Origin: Novosphingobium sp. | Lineage (GTDB): Bacteria; Pseudomonadota; Alphaproteobacteria; Sphingomonadales; Sphingomonadaceae | Direction of reading: 5' to 3' | Assembly: GCA_017744735.1 (NCBI GenBank) | Contig: JAGIAR010000005.1 | Coordinates: 62,001-126,000, forward strand | Length of the DNA: 64,000 nt | In this document: in pieces, positions 36,657 through 45,652 of the stretch | Layout: each line of letters opens with the position of its first letter | Numbering within the stretch: the first letter of the stretch is position 1 | Program-made: the position numbers and the translations under genes | Notes under the pieces: generated by a model | The model's database searches: none | The model's input: only the letters and a program-made list of their open reading frames with translations | What the model was told of the DNA's origin: nothing

Positions 36657-37814
36657 TCAGGCAAGCTCCAGCAATTCGCGCGCGCGGACGCGGGTTTCGG
36701 CATCGACCGCCAGCACCTCGTCCAGCGTGGAAGGTGCCGCGGGGATGCCGTGTGTCAACATCCTGTCCGCCATTGCCGAAATTTCGGTGAACGCGATCTG
36801 ACCGGCAAGAAATGCCGCAACCGCGACTTCGTTCGCCGCATTGAGCACCGCCGGGGCCGCCCCGCCCGCTTCGGCGACGTTGCGTGCCAGCTTTGTGGCA
36901 GGGAAACGCTCCTCGTCGGGCGCGAAGAAGGTCAGCGCCCCGATCGCCGCGAGATCGAGCGGCGGCAGCGGCGTATCCATCCGCGCGGGCCAGGCGAGGC
37001 ATGAGGCAATCGGGACGCGCATGTCCGAAGGGCCGAGCTGGGCAAGCGTGGAGCCGTCCCGATATTCGACCATCGAATGCACCACGCTTTGCGGGTGGAC
37101 CAGGATCGCCAGCCGCTCGAGCCCGACCGGGAACAGGTGATGCGCCTCGATCAGTTCGAGGCCCTTGTTCATCATCGTCGCGGAATCGACGCTGATCTTC
37201 GCGCCCATGCTCCAGTTGGGATGCTTGACCGCCTGCGCCGGGGTCGCCGCGGCGATCTGCGCATGGCTCCATTCGCGAAACGGGCCGCCGCTGGCGGTCA
37301 GCGTTATCTTGGCAACGTCGCTCGCGCGGTAGCCCTGCAGGCACTGGAAGATCGCATTGTGCTCGGAATCGACCGGCAGCAGCGTGGCGCCGTGCTTCGC
37401 GACCGCGGCCATCATCACCTCGCCGGCCGAGACCAGCGCTTCCTTGTTCGCGAGGCCGATCGTGCCGCCCTGCTCGATCGCGGCCATGGTCGGCGCGAGG
37501 CCGGCGCAGCCGACGATCGCGGCGATGGTGAGGTCGGCGCCGCGCGCGGCTGCCTCGCACAGCGCCTGCGCGCCCGCGGCCGCGTGGATGTTGGTCCCGG
37601 CCAGCGCATCGCGCAGATCGGCAAGGCAGCTCTCATCAGCCACCACCGCGATCTCGGCGCCGAATTCCTTCGCCAGCGCCGCGAGTTCGGCCGACTGGCA
37701 GTTCGCGGTAAGCGCGACGACCCGCCATTTGTCCTTCTCGCGCCGGATCAGGTCGAGGGTCGAGGCGCCGATCGAACCGGTCGCGCCGAAGATGGAGATG
37801 GTCCGGGTCGTCAC
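36657..37814 (-). CDS. dxr: 1-deoxy-D-xylulose-5-phosphate reductoisomerase
   Basis: Second step of the MEP isoprenoid pathway, making 2-C-methyl-D-erythritol 4-phosphate with NADPH. The 385 residues have the N-terminal GATGSIGAST NADPH loop, the metal-site segment VDSEHNAIFQ and the lid ASGGPFR. The start is a GTG overlapping the cdsA stop (GTGA). The product feeds undecaprenol (uppS, same operon). Confidence 0.97.
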   Translation of the reverse strand: MTTRTISIFGATGSIGASTLDLIRREKDKWRVVALTANCQSAELAALAKEFGAEIAVVADESCLADLRDALAGTNIHAAAGAQALCEAAARGADLTIAAIVGCAGLAPTMAAIEQGGTIGLANKEALVSAGEVMMAAVAKHGATLLPVDSEHNAIFQCLQGYRASDVAKITLTASGGPFREWSHAQIAAATPAQAVKHPNWSMGAKISVDSATMMNKGLELIEAHHLFPVGLERLAILVHPQSVVHSMVEYRDGSTLAQLGPSDMRVPIASCLAWPARMDTPLPPLDLAAIGALTFFAPDEERFPATKLARNVAEAGGAAPAVLNAANEVAVAAFLAGQIAFTEISAMADRMLTHGIPAAPSTLDEVLAVDAETRVRARELLELA

Positions 37815-38521
37815 AGGGTCCCGGCCTGCATCAGCACGGAACTGCCCCCGATCAATCCCGAGAGGAAGGCCACCGCCAACAACCCGTCGACCCGGTCGAA
37901 CAGCCCGCCGTGCCCGGGCAGCAGCTTGCCCGAATCCTTGACCCCGGCGCGCCGTTTCATCCAGCTTTCGAAGAAATCGCCCGCCTGCGCGGTCACCGCG
38001 ACCATCACCCCGGTGAAGATCGAACCGGGCAGCGCGGCCCGGATCGCATCGACATTGCAGATGCCCTGCGGCTCGCAGAGCGACCATTGCGTATAGATCA
38101 GCGTGATGATGCAGGCGCCGATCATGCCCCCGACCAGCCCGGACCAGGTCTTCGACGGGCTGATCCGCGGCGCGATCTTGGGGCCGCCGAAGCGCCTGCC
38201 GGCGAAATAGGCCCCGATATCGGTGAAGATCACCGCGCCGACGAAAGCCAGCACCGGGAGGATGCCGAAGAAATCGCTCCGCAGCAGCAGCAGGGTGAAC
38301 GCCGCCACCGCGATGTAGACGAAGCCCCCGAGGTTCCACAGCGCGCGGGACAGCGGCGTTTGCGCGAAGGCCTGCACCAGCGCCCGCCATTCCCAGAACA
38401 CGCCCGCGGCGATCAGGCCGACGAACACCGCCCAGAACCAGCCGCCCAGCCACAGCGCGACGCCCGCGACCGCGACCATCGCCAGAGCGGTGAGCGCACG
38501 CGTGCCGAGGTCGGATTTCAT
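37811..38521 (-). CDS. cdsA: Phosphatidate cytidylyltransferase
   Basis: Makes CDP-diacylglycerol, the precursor used by pgsA and pssA in this window. The 236 residues have about seven membrane helices and the CdsA signature KRRAGVKDSGKLLPGHGG...DRVD near the C-terminus. The ATG at 38521 follows GGGGAGGAATAT, a strong ribosome site contributed by the palindromic repeat just upstream; a longer frame from 38575 reads through that repeat and is rejected. Confidence 0.95.
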   Translation of the reverse strand: MKSDLGTRALTALAMVAVAGVALWLGGWFWAVFVGLIAAGVFWEWRALVQAFAQTPLSRALWNLGGFVYIAVAAFTLLLLRSDFFGILPVLAFVGAVIFTDIGAYFAGRRFGGPKIAPRISPSKTWSGLVGGMIGACIITLIYTQWSLCEPQGICNVDAIRAALPGSIFTGVMVAVTAQAGDFFESWMKRRAGVKDSGKLLPGHGGLFDRVDGLLAVAFLSGLIGGSSVLMQAGTL

Positions 38522-38524
38522 ATA

Positions 38525-38660
38525 TTCCTCCCCGGCACGGGGAAGGGGACCAAGCGAAGCTTGGTGGAGGGGCACAGGCCGAAAGCCGAGGGGCCGCGCT
38601 TCGCTGCACTTGCCCCTCCCCCACCCTGCGGGTGGTCCCCCTCCCCCGATGGGGGAGGAA
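38525..38660. repeat. Palindromic intergenic repeat between uppS and cdsA
   Basis: Outer arms TTCCTCCCC (left) and GGGGAGGAA (right), with inner palindromic parts: CCCCGGCACGGGG, CCAAGCGAAGCTTGG, GGAGGGGCA with TGCCCCTCC, CCACCCTGCGGGTGG and CCCCCGATGGGGG. This type of CTCCCC...GGGGAG element looks like the dispersed intergenic repeats of sphingomonads. Only one copy is in the window, so dispersion is inferred. Confidence 0.75.
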
Positions 38661-38665
38661 TGTGA

Positions 38666-39424
38666 TTACCGTCCACCAAAGCGCCGCTCCCTGCCCGCGA
38701 AGCTCGTCAGCGCTTCTTCCAGATGCGCCGGCGTGAAATCCGGCCACAGCACATCGGTGAAATACATCTCGGCATAGGCCGCCTGCCACAGCAGGAAATT
38801 CGACAGGCGCACCTCGCCCGAGGTGCGGATCAACAGATCGAGCGGCGGCAGGTCGGCGGTGTAGAGGTGCTTCGCGATGCTCTCGGGCGTCACCGCGCCC
38901 TCGCCCGCCGCCTTCGCCGCGGCCTGGGCGATTTCCTGCTGGGCGCCGTAGTTCAGCGCCACCGCCAAAGTGATCCCGCCATCGGCGGTGCGCGCTTCGG
39001 CATCTTCCAGGCTGGCGACAATATCGGGCGCCAGAACCCTGTAATCGCCGATGATCTTCAGCCGCACGCCATTGGCGATGAATTCCGGCAGGTCCGCCTT
39101 GATGAACTTCCTGAGCAGCCCCATCAGGTCCGAAATCTCGTCTTCCGGGCGCTTCCAGTTCTCCGACGAGAAGGCATAGAGCGTCAGGCATTCGAGCCCG
39201 AGGCTGCGGCAGGCGCGCACCAGCTTGCGCACCGCCTCGACCCCGCGCTGGTGGCCGATCACGCGCGGCAGGTGCCGGGCCTTCGCCCAGCGCCCGTTGC
39301 CGTCCATGATGATCGCAGCGTGGCGCACGCCATGCGCCCCGCGCGCAGCCGCGGCGGTATCCTCACCGGCAAAATCCCGCCCCTCGGTAACGCTCGGGAC
39401 GAGCGGGGGCGGCCCTTCGCTCAC
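38666..39424 (-). CDS. uppS: Undecaprenyl diphosphate synthase
   Basis: cis-Prenyltransferase that makes the C55 lipid carrier for peptidoglycan. The 252 residues have the signature [14 protein letters not shown] with catalytic D41, SSENWKRP, and [15 protein letters not shown]. The start is a GTG overlapping the frr stop (GTGA), leaving a roughly 34-residue variable N-terminal extension before the core; an internal start cannot be excluded. Confidence 0.95.
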   Translation of the reverse strand: MSEGPPPLVPSVTEGRDFAGEDTAAAARGAHGVRHAAIIMDGNGRWAKARHLPRVIGHQRGVEAVRKLVRACRSLGLECLTLYAFSSENWKRPEDEISDLMGLLRKFIKADLPEFIANGVRLKIIGDYRVLAPDIVASLEDAEARTADGGITLAVALNYGAQQEIAQAAAKAAGEGAVTPESIAKHLYTADLPPLDLLIRTSGEVRLSNFLLWQAAYAEMYFTDVLWPDFTPAHLEEALTSFAGRERRFGGR

Positions 39425-39978
39425 TGGCTCAGGATTTCCTTTTCCTTCGCCGCAGCGGCTTCGTCGGTCTGCTTGATGTACTGATCGGTCAGCTTCTGGA
39501 CTTCGTCCTCGGACCGCTTGCGCTCGTCTTCGGAGATTTCCTTCTTCTTCTCGTCTTCCTTGAGCATTTCCATCCCGTCGCGGCGGACGTTGCGGATCGC
39601 GACCTTGGCCTTCTCCGCATATTGCCCGGCCAGCTTGGCCAGTTCCTTGCGGCGTTCCTCGGTCAAATCGGGGATCGGCAGGCGGATGGTCTGCCCGTCG
39701 GTGATCGGATTGAGCCCCAGGCCCGCGCGCGCGATGCCCTTTTCGACCGGGGTCATGTTCGAGCGGTCCCACACCTGCACGCTGAGCAGACGCGGCTCGG
39801 GCGCCGAGACGGTCGCGACCTGGCTGAGCGGCATGATCGAGCCGTAGACCTCGACCGTCACCGGATCGAGCAAAGCGGTATTCGCCCGCCCGGTCCTGAG
39901 GCCCGCGAGATCGCCCTTGAGCGCCTCGACCGCCCCGCCCATGCGCCGCTCGATGTCGGCCTTGTCGTATTTTGCCAT
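39421..39978 (-). CDS. frr: Ribosome recycling factor
   Basis: A 185-residue protein that splits post-termination ribosomes with EF-G. It has the triple-helix bundle pattern, with [21 protein letters not shown] and the C-terminal [21 protein letters not shown]. Start and length are standard. It sits two bases after the pyrH stop. Confidence 0.98.
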   Translation of the reverse strand: MAKYDKADIERRMGGAVEALKGDLAGLRTGRANTALLDPVTVEVYGSIMPLSQVATVSAPEPRLLSVQVWDRSNMTPVEKGIARAGLGLNPITDGQTIRLPIPDLTEERRKELAKLAGQYAEKAKVAIRNVRRDGMEMLKEDEKKKEISEDERKRSEDEVQKLTDQYIKQTDEAAAAKEKEILSQ

Positions 39979-39980
39979 CG

Positions 39981-40700
39981 TCAGGCTTCCTTCTGCACTG
40001 TCGTCTGGACGCCCTCGCCCGCGAGGACCTTCGCCAGATTGCCCTTTTCGCGGATCGAGAACACCACGATCGGAATGTTGTTGTCGCGGCACAGCGCCAC
40101 GGCCGAGGCGTCCATCACCTTGAGATTGTCGGCCAGCACCGTGTCGTAGCTGACCGTATCGTAACGCTTGGCGGCCGGATTGGTCTTCGGATCGCTGTCG
40201 TAGACCCCGTCGACGCTGGTGCCCTTCAGCAGCGCGTCGCATCTCATCTCGGCCGCGCGCAAAGCCGCACCGCTGTCGGTGGTGAAATAGGGCGCGCCGA
40301 CGCCGGCGGCGAAGATCACCACCCGGCCCTTTTCGAGATGGCGCTCGGCGCGGCGACGGATCACCGGCTCGCACACCGCATCCATCTGGACCGCGGACTG
40401 CACCCGGGTCTGCACCCCGATCTGCTCGAGCGCGCTCTGCATCGCGAGCGCGTTCATCACTGTCGCCAGCATGCCCATGTAATCGGCCTGCGCCCGGTCC
40501 ATCCCCTGCGCCGCGCCGGCCATGCCGCGGAAGATGTTGCCGCCGCCGATCACCAGGCACAGTTCGAGGCCGCTTTCCTTCGCCGCCTTCACCTCTTTGG
40601 CGAGTTCGAGCACGAAGGCCGGATCGATCCCGAAGGACTGATCGCCCATCAGAACCTCGCCCGAAAGCTTCAGCAGGACGCGTTTGCGGGGCTGGGTCAT
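39981..40700 (-). CDS. pyrH: Uridylate kinase
   Basis: Hexameric UMP kinase. The 239 residues have KLSGEVL, the GGGNIFRG nucleotide loop, and [14 protein letters not shown]. The start is the ATG at 40700 ([15 protein letters not shown]); an ATG seven codons upstream precedes homology. It lies 389 bp from tsf, with its own likely promoter in that gap. Confidence 0.97.
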   Translation of the reverse strand: MTQPRKRVLLKLSGEVLMGDQSFGIDPAFVLELAKEVKAAKESGLELCLVIGGGNIFRGMAGAAQGMDRAQADYMGMLATVMNALAMQSALEQIGVQTRVQSAVQMDAVCEPVIRRRAERHLEKGRVVIFAAGVGAPYFTTDSGAALRAAEMRCDALLKGTSVDGVYDSDPKTNPAAKRYDTVSYDTVLADNLKVMDASAVALCRDNNIPIVVFSIREKGNLAKVLAGEGVQTTVQKEA

Positions 40701-40919
40701 TATGCTGGAATTCTCACGCAATTGCTCGGGCGCGGCCCTTATAGGATTGTGGCACGCGCTGCCAAGGGGCGGAGGGCGTTAGTTCACGCCCAATCCGCCA
40801 ATCCATTTTCCTACACGCCCCGCGCTCGCTAGCCTCGCATCGGCTCTTTCTTATTGTTGGATTCGCATCGGATGTGCCTCTGGGACGGCCGGGCTCGGTG
40901 AAGAATTTCATCCGCAGGT

Positions 40920-40992
40920 CTGTCACCCTGGCAAGGGGCCGCCAGATCCCGCGGAAATCCTTGCCTTCCAGACCCTGCCGACAGGGTGACAG
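40920..40992. repeat. Nested inverted repeat upstream of pyrH
   Basis: Outer perfect 11-base arms CTGTCACCCTG (40920-40930) and CAGGGTGACAG (40982-40992), inner arms GGCAAGG (40930-40936) and CCTTGCC (40959-40965). The right arm is duplicated as GACAGGGT twice. It would form a long RNA hairpin or cruciform. Confidence 0.7.
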
Positions 40993-41032
40993 GGTGTAAC
41001 TTGTGTAACCCTGCGAACCGGCGGCACGCACG

Positions 41033-41063
41033 AAAAAGGCCGCCGAACCGAAGTCCGGCGGCC
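41033..41063 (-). terminator. Rho-independent terminator of rpsB-tsf
   Basis: On the minus strand GGCCGCCG and CGGCGGCC arms, with a loop GACTTCGGTT, are followed by TTTTT at 41037-41033. Confidence 0.92.
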
Positions 41064-41089
41064 TCTTGAAGCCAATCGGCAGAGCTGGA

Positions 41090-42013
41090 TCAGCCCGCCA
41101 TCGCGGCGACTTCGGCGGCGAAGTCGCTCTCTTCCTTCTCGATGCCTTCGCCGAGCTGGAAGCGGACGTAGTCCTTGAGCACGATCTTCGCGCCGGCATC
41201 CTTGCCGGCGTTGTCGACCACCTGCTGGATCGGGGTCTTGTTGTCCATCACGAAGACCTGGCTGAGCAGCGCGTTCTCCTTGGCGAACTTGGCGATCGCA
41301 CCGTCGACCATCTTGGCCTGGACCTCGGCGGGCTTGCCGCTTTCCTTGGCCTTTTCCTCGGCGACCGAACGCTCGCGCGCGATCACGTCGGCATCGAGGT
41401 CTTCGGCGTTGAGCGCCATCGGGAAGGCAGCCGCGATGTGCATCGCGATCTGCTTGCCGAGTTCCTCGAGCTTGGCCTTGTCGCCTTCGCTCTCGAGCGC
41501 GACCAGCACGCCGATCTTGCCGAGGTTCGGCGCGGCGGCGTTGTGCATGTAGGGCACGATCACGCCGTTCGAGACCGAAACCGTCTTCATCCGGCGAACC
41601 TGCTGGTTCTCGCCGATGGTGGCGACGTTGTTGGTCAGCTTGTCGCCGACCGTGCCGCCGTCCGGATAGGCCGCGGCCTTGAGAGCCTCGACATCGTCCG
41701 ACGCCGCGCCGAGCGCGACTTCGGTGGTCTTGCGGACGAAGTCCTGGAACTGGTCGTTCTTGGCGACGAAGTCGGTTTCCGAGTTGACCTCGACCGCAAC
41801 GCCCTTGGTGCCTTCGACGGCGACGCCGACGAGGCCCTCGGCCGCGGTGCGGCTGGACTTCTTGGCGGCGGCGGCAAGGCCCTTGGCGCGGAGTGCGTCG
41901 ACCGCGGCCTCGATGTCGCCATTGGTCTCTTCGAGAGCCTTCTTGCAGTCCATCATGCCGGCGCCGGAGCGCTCGCGCAGGTTCTTCACGTCAGCGGCGG
42001 TATAAGCAGCCAT
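41090..42013 (-). CDS. tsf: Elongation factor Ts
   Basis: Nucleotide exchange factor for EF-Tu. The 307 residues have an N-terminal UBA-like domain, [15 protein letters not shown], and the core signature [11 protein letters not shown]. It is cotranscribed with rpsB, as almost everywhere. Confidence 0.98.
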   Translation of the reverse strand: MAAYTAADVKNLRERSGAGMMDCKKALEETNGDIEAAVDALRAKGLAAAAKKSSRTAAEGLVGVAVEGTKGVAVEVNSETDFVAKNDQFQDFVRKTTEVALGAASDDVEALKAAAYPDGGTVGDKLTNNVATIGENQQVRRMKTVSVSNGVIVPYMHNAAAPNLGKIGVLVALESEGDKAKLEELGKQIAMHIAAAFPMALNAEDLDADVIARERSVAEEKAKESGKPAEVQAKMVDGAIAKFAKENALLSQVFVMDNKTPIQQVVDNAGKDAGAKIVLKDYVRFQLGEGIEKEESDFAAEVAAMAG

Positions 42014-42037
42014 CGTATCTTCCTTATGTATTTGGGG

Positions 42038-42064
42038 GCGCCGGCCCGTTCACTGGCCCGGCGC
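42038..42064 (-). other. Hairpin between rpsB and tsf
   Basis: Arms GCGCCGG/CCGGCGC with a further CC/GG pair after one mismatch lie 25 bases before tsf. There is no T-run. It is probably an attenuating or RNA-processing hairpin that sets the S2/EF-Ts ratio. Confidence 0.5.
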
Positions 42065-42098
42065 GGTACCCCGCAATTATGCCGTTTCGGTTACGCTT

Positions 42099-42905
42099 TT
42101 AAGCCGAGGCTTCGACGCCGGCTTCCGCTTCGGCGGGAGCCTCGGCGGTGGTATCCGAAAGGGCCTCTTCGGGAAGCGGGGCTTCCATCGCGCCGATGTC
42201 GCGGCCCGAATCGACCACGCCCTCGTGGCCGCCCTTGGTCGCGGCCTGGGCGATCGCGTCGCAATAGAGGCGCACCGCGCGCGCGGCGTCGTCATTGCCC
42301 GGGATCGGGAAGGCGATGCCGTTGGGATCGACATTGGTGTCGAGCACCGCGACCACCGGGATGCCGAGCACGTTGGCTTCCTTGATCGCCAGTTCCTCGA
42401 TGTTGGCGTCGATCACGAACATCACGTCCGGGATGCCGCCCATGTCGCGGATGCCGCCGAGCGACATCTGGAGCTTCTCGTGCTTGCGGGTGAGGTCGAG
42501 GATTTCCTTCTTGGTCAGGCCCGACGTGTCGCCCGAAAGCTGCTCCTCGATCGTCTTCATCTTCTTGATCGACTGGCTGATCGTCTTCCAGTTGGTGAGC
42601 ATGCCGCCCAGCCAGCGGTGGTTGACGTAATACTGCCCGCTCGCACGGGCGGCATCGGCGATCGGGCCCTGCGCCTGGCGCTTGGTGCCGACGAACAGCA
42701 CCTTGCCGCCCTGGCGCACGGTGGCCGAGACGAAATCGAGCGCACGCGCCATCAGCGGCACGGTCTGCGACAGGTCGATGATGTGGATGCCGTTGCGGGC
42801 GCCGAAGATATACGGCTTCATCCGCGGGTTCCAGCGGTGGGTCTGGTGGCCGAAGTGGGCGCCGGCCTCGATCAATTGCTGCATGGTGACGGTAGGAGCC
42901 GCCAT
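42099..42905 (-). CDS. rpsB: Ribosomal protein S2
   Basis: A 268-residue small-subunit protein ([39 protein letters not shown]). The C-terminal alanine/glutamate-rich tail (about 238-268) is typical of alphaproteobacteria. The ATG at 42905 follows GGAAAGGAA. An upstream in-frame extension to 43016 has no similarity. Confidence 0.98.
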   Translation of the reverse strand: MAAPTVTMQQLIEAGAHFGHQTHRWNPRMKPYIFGARNGIHIIDLSQTVPLMARALDFVSATVRQGGKVLFVGTKRQAQGPIADAARASGQYYVNHRWLGGMLTNWKTISQSIKKMKTIEEQLSGDTSGLTKKEILDLTRKHEKLQMSLGGIRDMGGIPDVMFVIDANIEELAIKEANVLGIPVVAVLDTNVDPNGIAFPIPGNDDAARAVRLYCDAIAQAATKGGHEGVVDSGRDIGAMEAPLPEEALSDTTAEAPAEAEAGVEASA

Positions 42906-43263
42906 AGGTATTTCCTTTCCGGTTGTTCCTCGGTCGGGCTGGAACCGCTGCGGAGCTCCCGCGGCGGCACCGGTATGTGTGCCCGGCCTGTGAATTTGCC
43001 TGCCGACAGCCGGCAAGCGAGCGCGCCTTTAGCGGGGGTCCGGGCGGAAATCCAGCCTTGAATCGCAACCGTCCCGCCGCTCCGCCGCTGTCGCTACGAC
43101 AGGACGAGCGAAATACCGCTTGACTCGTTAGAACAAAACGGGAACATTTGTTCCATCAGATGGAACACCCGATTCGTCAGACCGTTGTCACAGGACTGTC
43201 CACGGGTTTTCCACAAGGCTTCCACACCCTTTTGAGCAGGGTTCGGAACAGGAGTAAACCGAG
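42906..43263. other. 358-bp divergent region rpsB / SOS-controlled gene
   Basis: Its minus-strand side carries the rpsB leader and promoter. Its plus-strand side carries the LexA-box promoter (listed separately) and a stretch with three CCAC-type motifs (about 43197-43228). No further gene is seen. Confidence 0.7.
43120..43166 (+). promoter_or_regulatory. SOS promoter with LexA operator
   Basis: TTGACT (43120-43125) looks like a -35 box. GAAC-N7-GAAC (43131-43145) is the reverse complement of the alphaproteobacterial LexA box GTTC-N7-GTTC and overlaps the spacer and the -10 area. It continues into two palindromes, GGAACA-TT-TGTTCC and GTTCCATC-A-GATGGAAC (to 43166), which suggests a double operator. 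The -10 (AACATT or ACATTT) is weak. Confidence 0.75.
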
Positions 43264-43518
43264 ATGTTCGCTTTCGCGCTGCCCGCCCTGTTCACCGCCA
43301 TCGCCTTCGGCGCGCTGGGAGTGCTGATCGCCTCCTATGCCCGCGCCTTCGCCGCCTTCGGCCGGTTGCGGCATGCGGCGGCGCAGTGTCCGGAAACGGT
43401 TTCGGTGACGGTGCGGATCGTCGATCCGGCGGCGCCCCGCCTCAGGCTCGTCAGCAGCCTCAGCGGTACGGACGCGCTCAGGCCGCTCCCGCAGCCCGCG
43501 CTGCGCGCTGCCGCCTGA
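43264..43518 (+). CDS. Small membrane protein, predicted SOS-induced, unknown
   Basis: An 84-residue protein with one N-terminal hydrophobic helix (about 4-29: MFAFALPALFTAIAFGALGV...) followed by a basic, alanine/leucine-rich cytosolic or periplasmic tail with one cysteine. A good ribosome site (AGGAG) precedes the ATG. Upstream is a LexA-box promoter. Size, topology and control recall the SOS-induced membrane division inhibitors SidA and DidA of Caulobacter, but I see no sequence similarity I can claim. Its 3' end overlaps the end of pssA by 41 bp, tail to tail. Confidence 0.7.
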   Translation: MFAFALPALFTAIAFGALGVLIASYARAFAAFGRLRHAAAQCPETVSVTVRIVDPAAPRLRLVSSLSGTDALRPLPQPALRAAA

Positions 43519-44320
43519 TCCGGGCGTAGCTCACCACCCCCAGCGGGATCAGCGCGAGATAGAAGGCGCAGATCGCGGTCAGGGTCCACCAGGGCCGGTC
43601 GAGCAGCTCGGCGAAAACGACCCCGACCAGCAGGATCACGAACAGGCGCAGGCTCCGCCGCGGGCGCAGCCGCCCCCAGCTCAGGGTCGCGACGTTGGAA
43701 ATCAGCAGCAACGCAATCGCGACGAGCCAGACCGCGACCAGCACCGGTTCGCGGAAGATCGGCTCGCCGCTGGCGAGCCACAGATAGAGCGGCACGAAAG
43801 CCAGCCCGGCCCCGACCGGCGCCGGAACCCCGGTGAGAAAACCCGCCGATTTGTGCGGCTGGTCGTCGACATCGATCCGCGCGTTGAACCGCGCGAGCCG
43901 CAGCGCGCAACACAAGGCATAAAGCAGCGCCGCCAGCCAGCCGAAGCTCGGCAGGGTGTTGAGCGACCAAAGGAACAGGATCAGCGCCGGCGCCATGCCG
44001 AAGCTGAGCGAATCGGCCAGACTGTCGAGTTCGGCACCGAAGCGCGACTGGGCCTTCAGCAGCCGCGCGATCCGCCCGTCGATCCCGTCGAGCAGGCCCG
44101 CCAGCACCACCGCCAGCACTGCCTTGTCCCAAGCGCCGTTGATCGCGAAGCGGACCCCGGTGAAGCCCGAGCACAACGCCGCCGCGGTGATCGCATTGGG
44201 CAGCACGGCGCGCAGGGTCAGCCCCCTGCCCGGCGGCCCGGCAACCGGGCCTTCCTCTTCCGACGCCTTGGGGCCCAGCAGGCCCTGCCCGTTCAGATCG
44301 TCCGGGCCGATCGCGGTCAC
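43478..44320 (-). CDS. pssA: CDP-diacylglycerol-serine O-phosphatidyltransferase
   Basis: Makes phosphatidylserine from CDP-DAG. The 280 residues have about eight membrane helices and the CDP-alcohol signature DGRIAR...[10 protein letters not shown] roughly 35-residue polar N-terminal extension precedes the core. The start is a GTG overlapping the psd stop (GTGA). With psd it forms the two-step route to phosphatidylethanolamine. Confidence 0.93.
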   Translation of the reverse strand: MTAIGPDDLNGQGLLGPKASEEEGPVAGPPGRGLTLRAVLPNAITAAALCSGFTGVRFAINGAWDKAVLAVVLAGLLDGIDGRIARLLKAQSRFGAELDSLADSLSFGMAPALILFLWSLNTLPSFGWLAALLYALCCALRLARFNARIDVDDQPHKSAGFLTGVPAPVGAGLAFVPLYLWLASGEPIFREPVLVAVWLVAIALLLISNVATLSWGRLRPRRSLRLFVILLVGVVFAELLDRPWWTLTAICAFYLALIPLGVVSYARIRRQRAARAAGAA

Positions 44321-45069
44321 TGATTGACGCCTTCGATCAGCATCTGTTTGCCGATCTCGGCCAGCACCGTCTCCCCCGCGATTACCGTCTGCCCCATCAG
44401 CACCTTGGGATCGGTACCTAGCGGCAGGAAGACATCGACCCGGCTGCCGAAGCGGATCAGTCCGACCCGCTGGCCCGCAGCGAGCATGTCCCCCGGCTTG
44501 ACGAAGGGCACGATCCGCCGTGCCACCAGGCCGGCGATCTGGGTGAAGCCGATCTGCAGCCCGTCGGCCCGCTCGATCAACAGGTGCTGCCGCTCGTTCT
44601 CCTCGCTCGCCTTGTCGAGATCGGCGTTCATGAACTTGCCCGGGACGTAGATCACCCGGCGCACCGTGCCGCCCACCGGGGCGCGGTTGATGTGCACGTC
44701 GAACACCGACATGAAGATCGAGATCCGGGTGAGCGGCGCCTTGCCGAGGCCGAGCGTACCGCTGCCGTCGTCGATCTGGAGTTCGATCGGCGGCTCGACC
44801 TGCTGGATCATCGTAACGAGGCCGTCGGCCGGCGAGACGATCAGGTTGTCGCCCTGCGGAACCACCCGCTCCGGATCGCGGAAGAACGCGAAAACCCCGG
44901 CGGAAACCGCCAGCAGCACCGTCCCGAGGATATGCCAGCCGATGCCGAACATAACCGCGAGGCTGATCGCGACCGCTATCACGCCATATTTGCGACCTTC
45001 GGGATGGATCGGGGGCCAGGCCCACGACGCGTCACCCCGGCCCTTGTTGTCGAGTATTTCTCCGGCCAT
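44317..45069 (-). CDS. psd: Phosphatidylserine decarboxylase
   Basis: Pyruvoyl enzyme that makes phosphatidylethanolamine. The 250 residues have one or two N-terminal membrane helices (about 28-62) and the self-cleavage motif FGSR with S209 as the predicted pyruvoyl precursor (GSR instead of GST). The ATG at 45069 is preferred; a frame from 45105 has no similarity. It is the last host gene before the prophage. Confidence 0.95.
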   Translation of the reverse strand: MAGEILDNKGRGDASWAWPPIHPEGRKYGVIAVAISLAVMFGIGWHILGTVLLAVSAGVFAFFRDPERVVPQGDNLIVSPADGLVTMIQQVEPPIELQIDDGSGTLGLGKAPLTRISIFMSVFDVHINRAPVGGTVRRVIYVPGKFMNADLDKASEENERQHLLIERADGLQIGFTQIAGLVARRIVPFVKPGDMLAAGQRVGLIRFGSRVDVFLPLGTDPKVLMGQTVIAGETVLAEIGKQMLIEGVNQ

Positions 45070-45256
45070 GCGCGCTTCCCTAGGGCGTTGCGCCCATAGC
45101 GACAACCCATCACAGGCACCTGGGTTGCAGCGAAAGAAGCGGCGGGTGGTGGACAGGGCTGGAATGCACTAGTTTTTGAGGGTCAAGCACTTGCGTTGGC
45201 GAACCATGCGTTTTTCGGCTACGGAGTTCTGCGGCTTCCCGGAAGCGTTGGCGAAC

Positions 45257-45541
45257 CTATTTCCCGGCCAACCCCCGCACCCTATCCCTGATCCCCTGCA
45301 TCGCCGTCCCGAAGTGCGCCTCCCGCGCCGATAGCTGCTCGAACGTCCCCTCGTGCCCGAGGATCGCCCATATCCGCCGGACATGGACCGGCGTTGCCAC
45401 CCCGGCGAGCAGCAGGTTGCCGAGCGCGAGCCTGTGCAGGGCCGTGCGCTCGATGGGGCCTGAGCGGGCCTGCGCGTAGGCTTCGTCCAGAACGTCGAGC
45501 GCGAGCAGGCACAGGCGGATCGTGGCGGCTCGATTCGGCAT
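45257..45541 (-). CDS. Phage-border hypothetical protein
   Basis: A 94-residue soluble, mainly helical protein (many L/A/R residues) with no recognised family. It is the last gene of the prophage late region before psd. It is separated from the lysis genes by about 110 bp that could hold its own promoter, so it may be a lysogenic-conversion or regulatory gene, or a host gene at the boundary. Confidence 0.6.
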   Translation of the reverse strand: MPNRAATIRLCLLALDVLDEAYAQARSGPIERTALHRLALGNLLLAGVATPVHVRRIWAILGHEGTFEQLSAREAHFGTAMQGIRDRVRGLAGK

Positions 45542-45652
45542 GAGGCGATATTGCCGCCGGCGGGGGAATGCGCTAGAGGGGTTGGGCTGCGGCGGCGATC
45601 GGATGATACTTCGCCAAAGCGCGCGTAGAGCGATGCCGGTGCGCGCCCGCAG

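Larger units (their letters stand above)
40701..41089. other. Gene-free 389-bp tsf-pyrH gap
   Basis: It holds the tsf terminator at one end and presumably the pyrH promoter at the other. Between them lie a nested inverted repeat (40920-40992) and two GTGTAAC direct repeats (about 40994-41008). A minus-strand open frame crosses it but lacks a ribosome site and family similarity. Confidence 0.7.

Noticed and set aside
36657-39191. An 844-codon minus-strand frame running through uppS and cdsA into dxr
   Set aside because: The upstream part is an out-of-frame reading of uppS and cdsA. Only the portion from the GTG at 37814 is dxr.
40714-41199. A 161-codon minus-strand frame between tsf and pyrH
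   Set aside because: It crosses the tsf terminator and overlaps tsf. Composition and lack of a ribosome site argue against a gene; the underlying DNA is reported as a repeat instead.
43195-43230. Cluster resembling DnaA boxes (GTCCACG, TTTTCCACA, TTCCACAC)
   Set aside because: Only one is within one base of the consensus TTATCCACA and the window has no origin genes. Probably chance, though it lies in the SOS gene leader.
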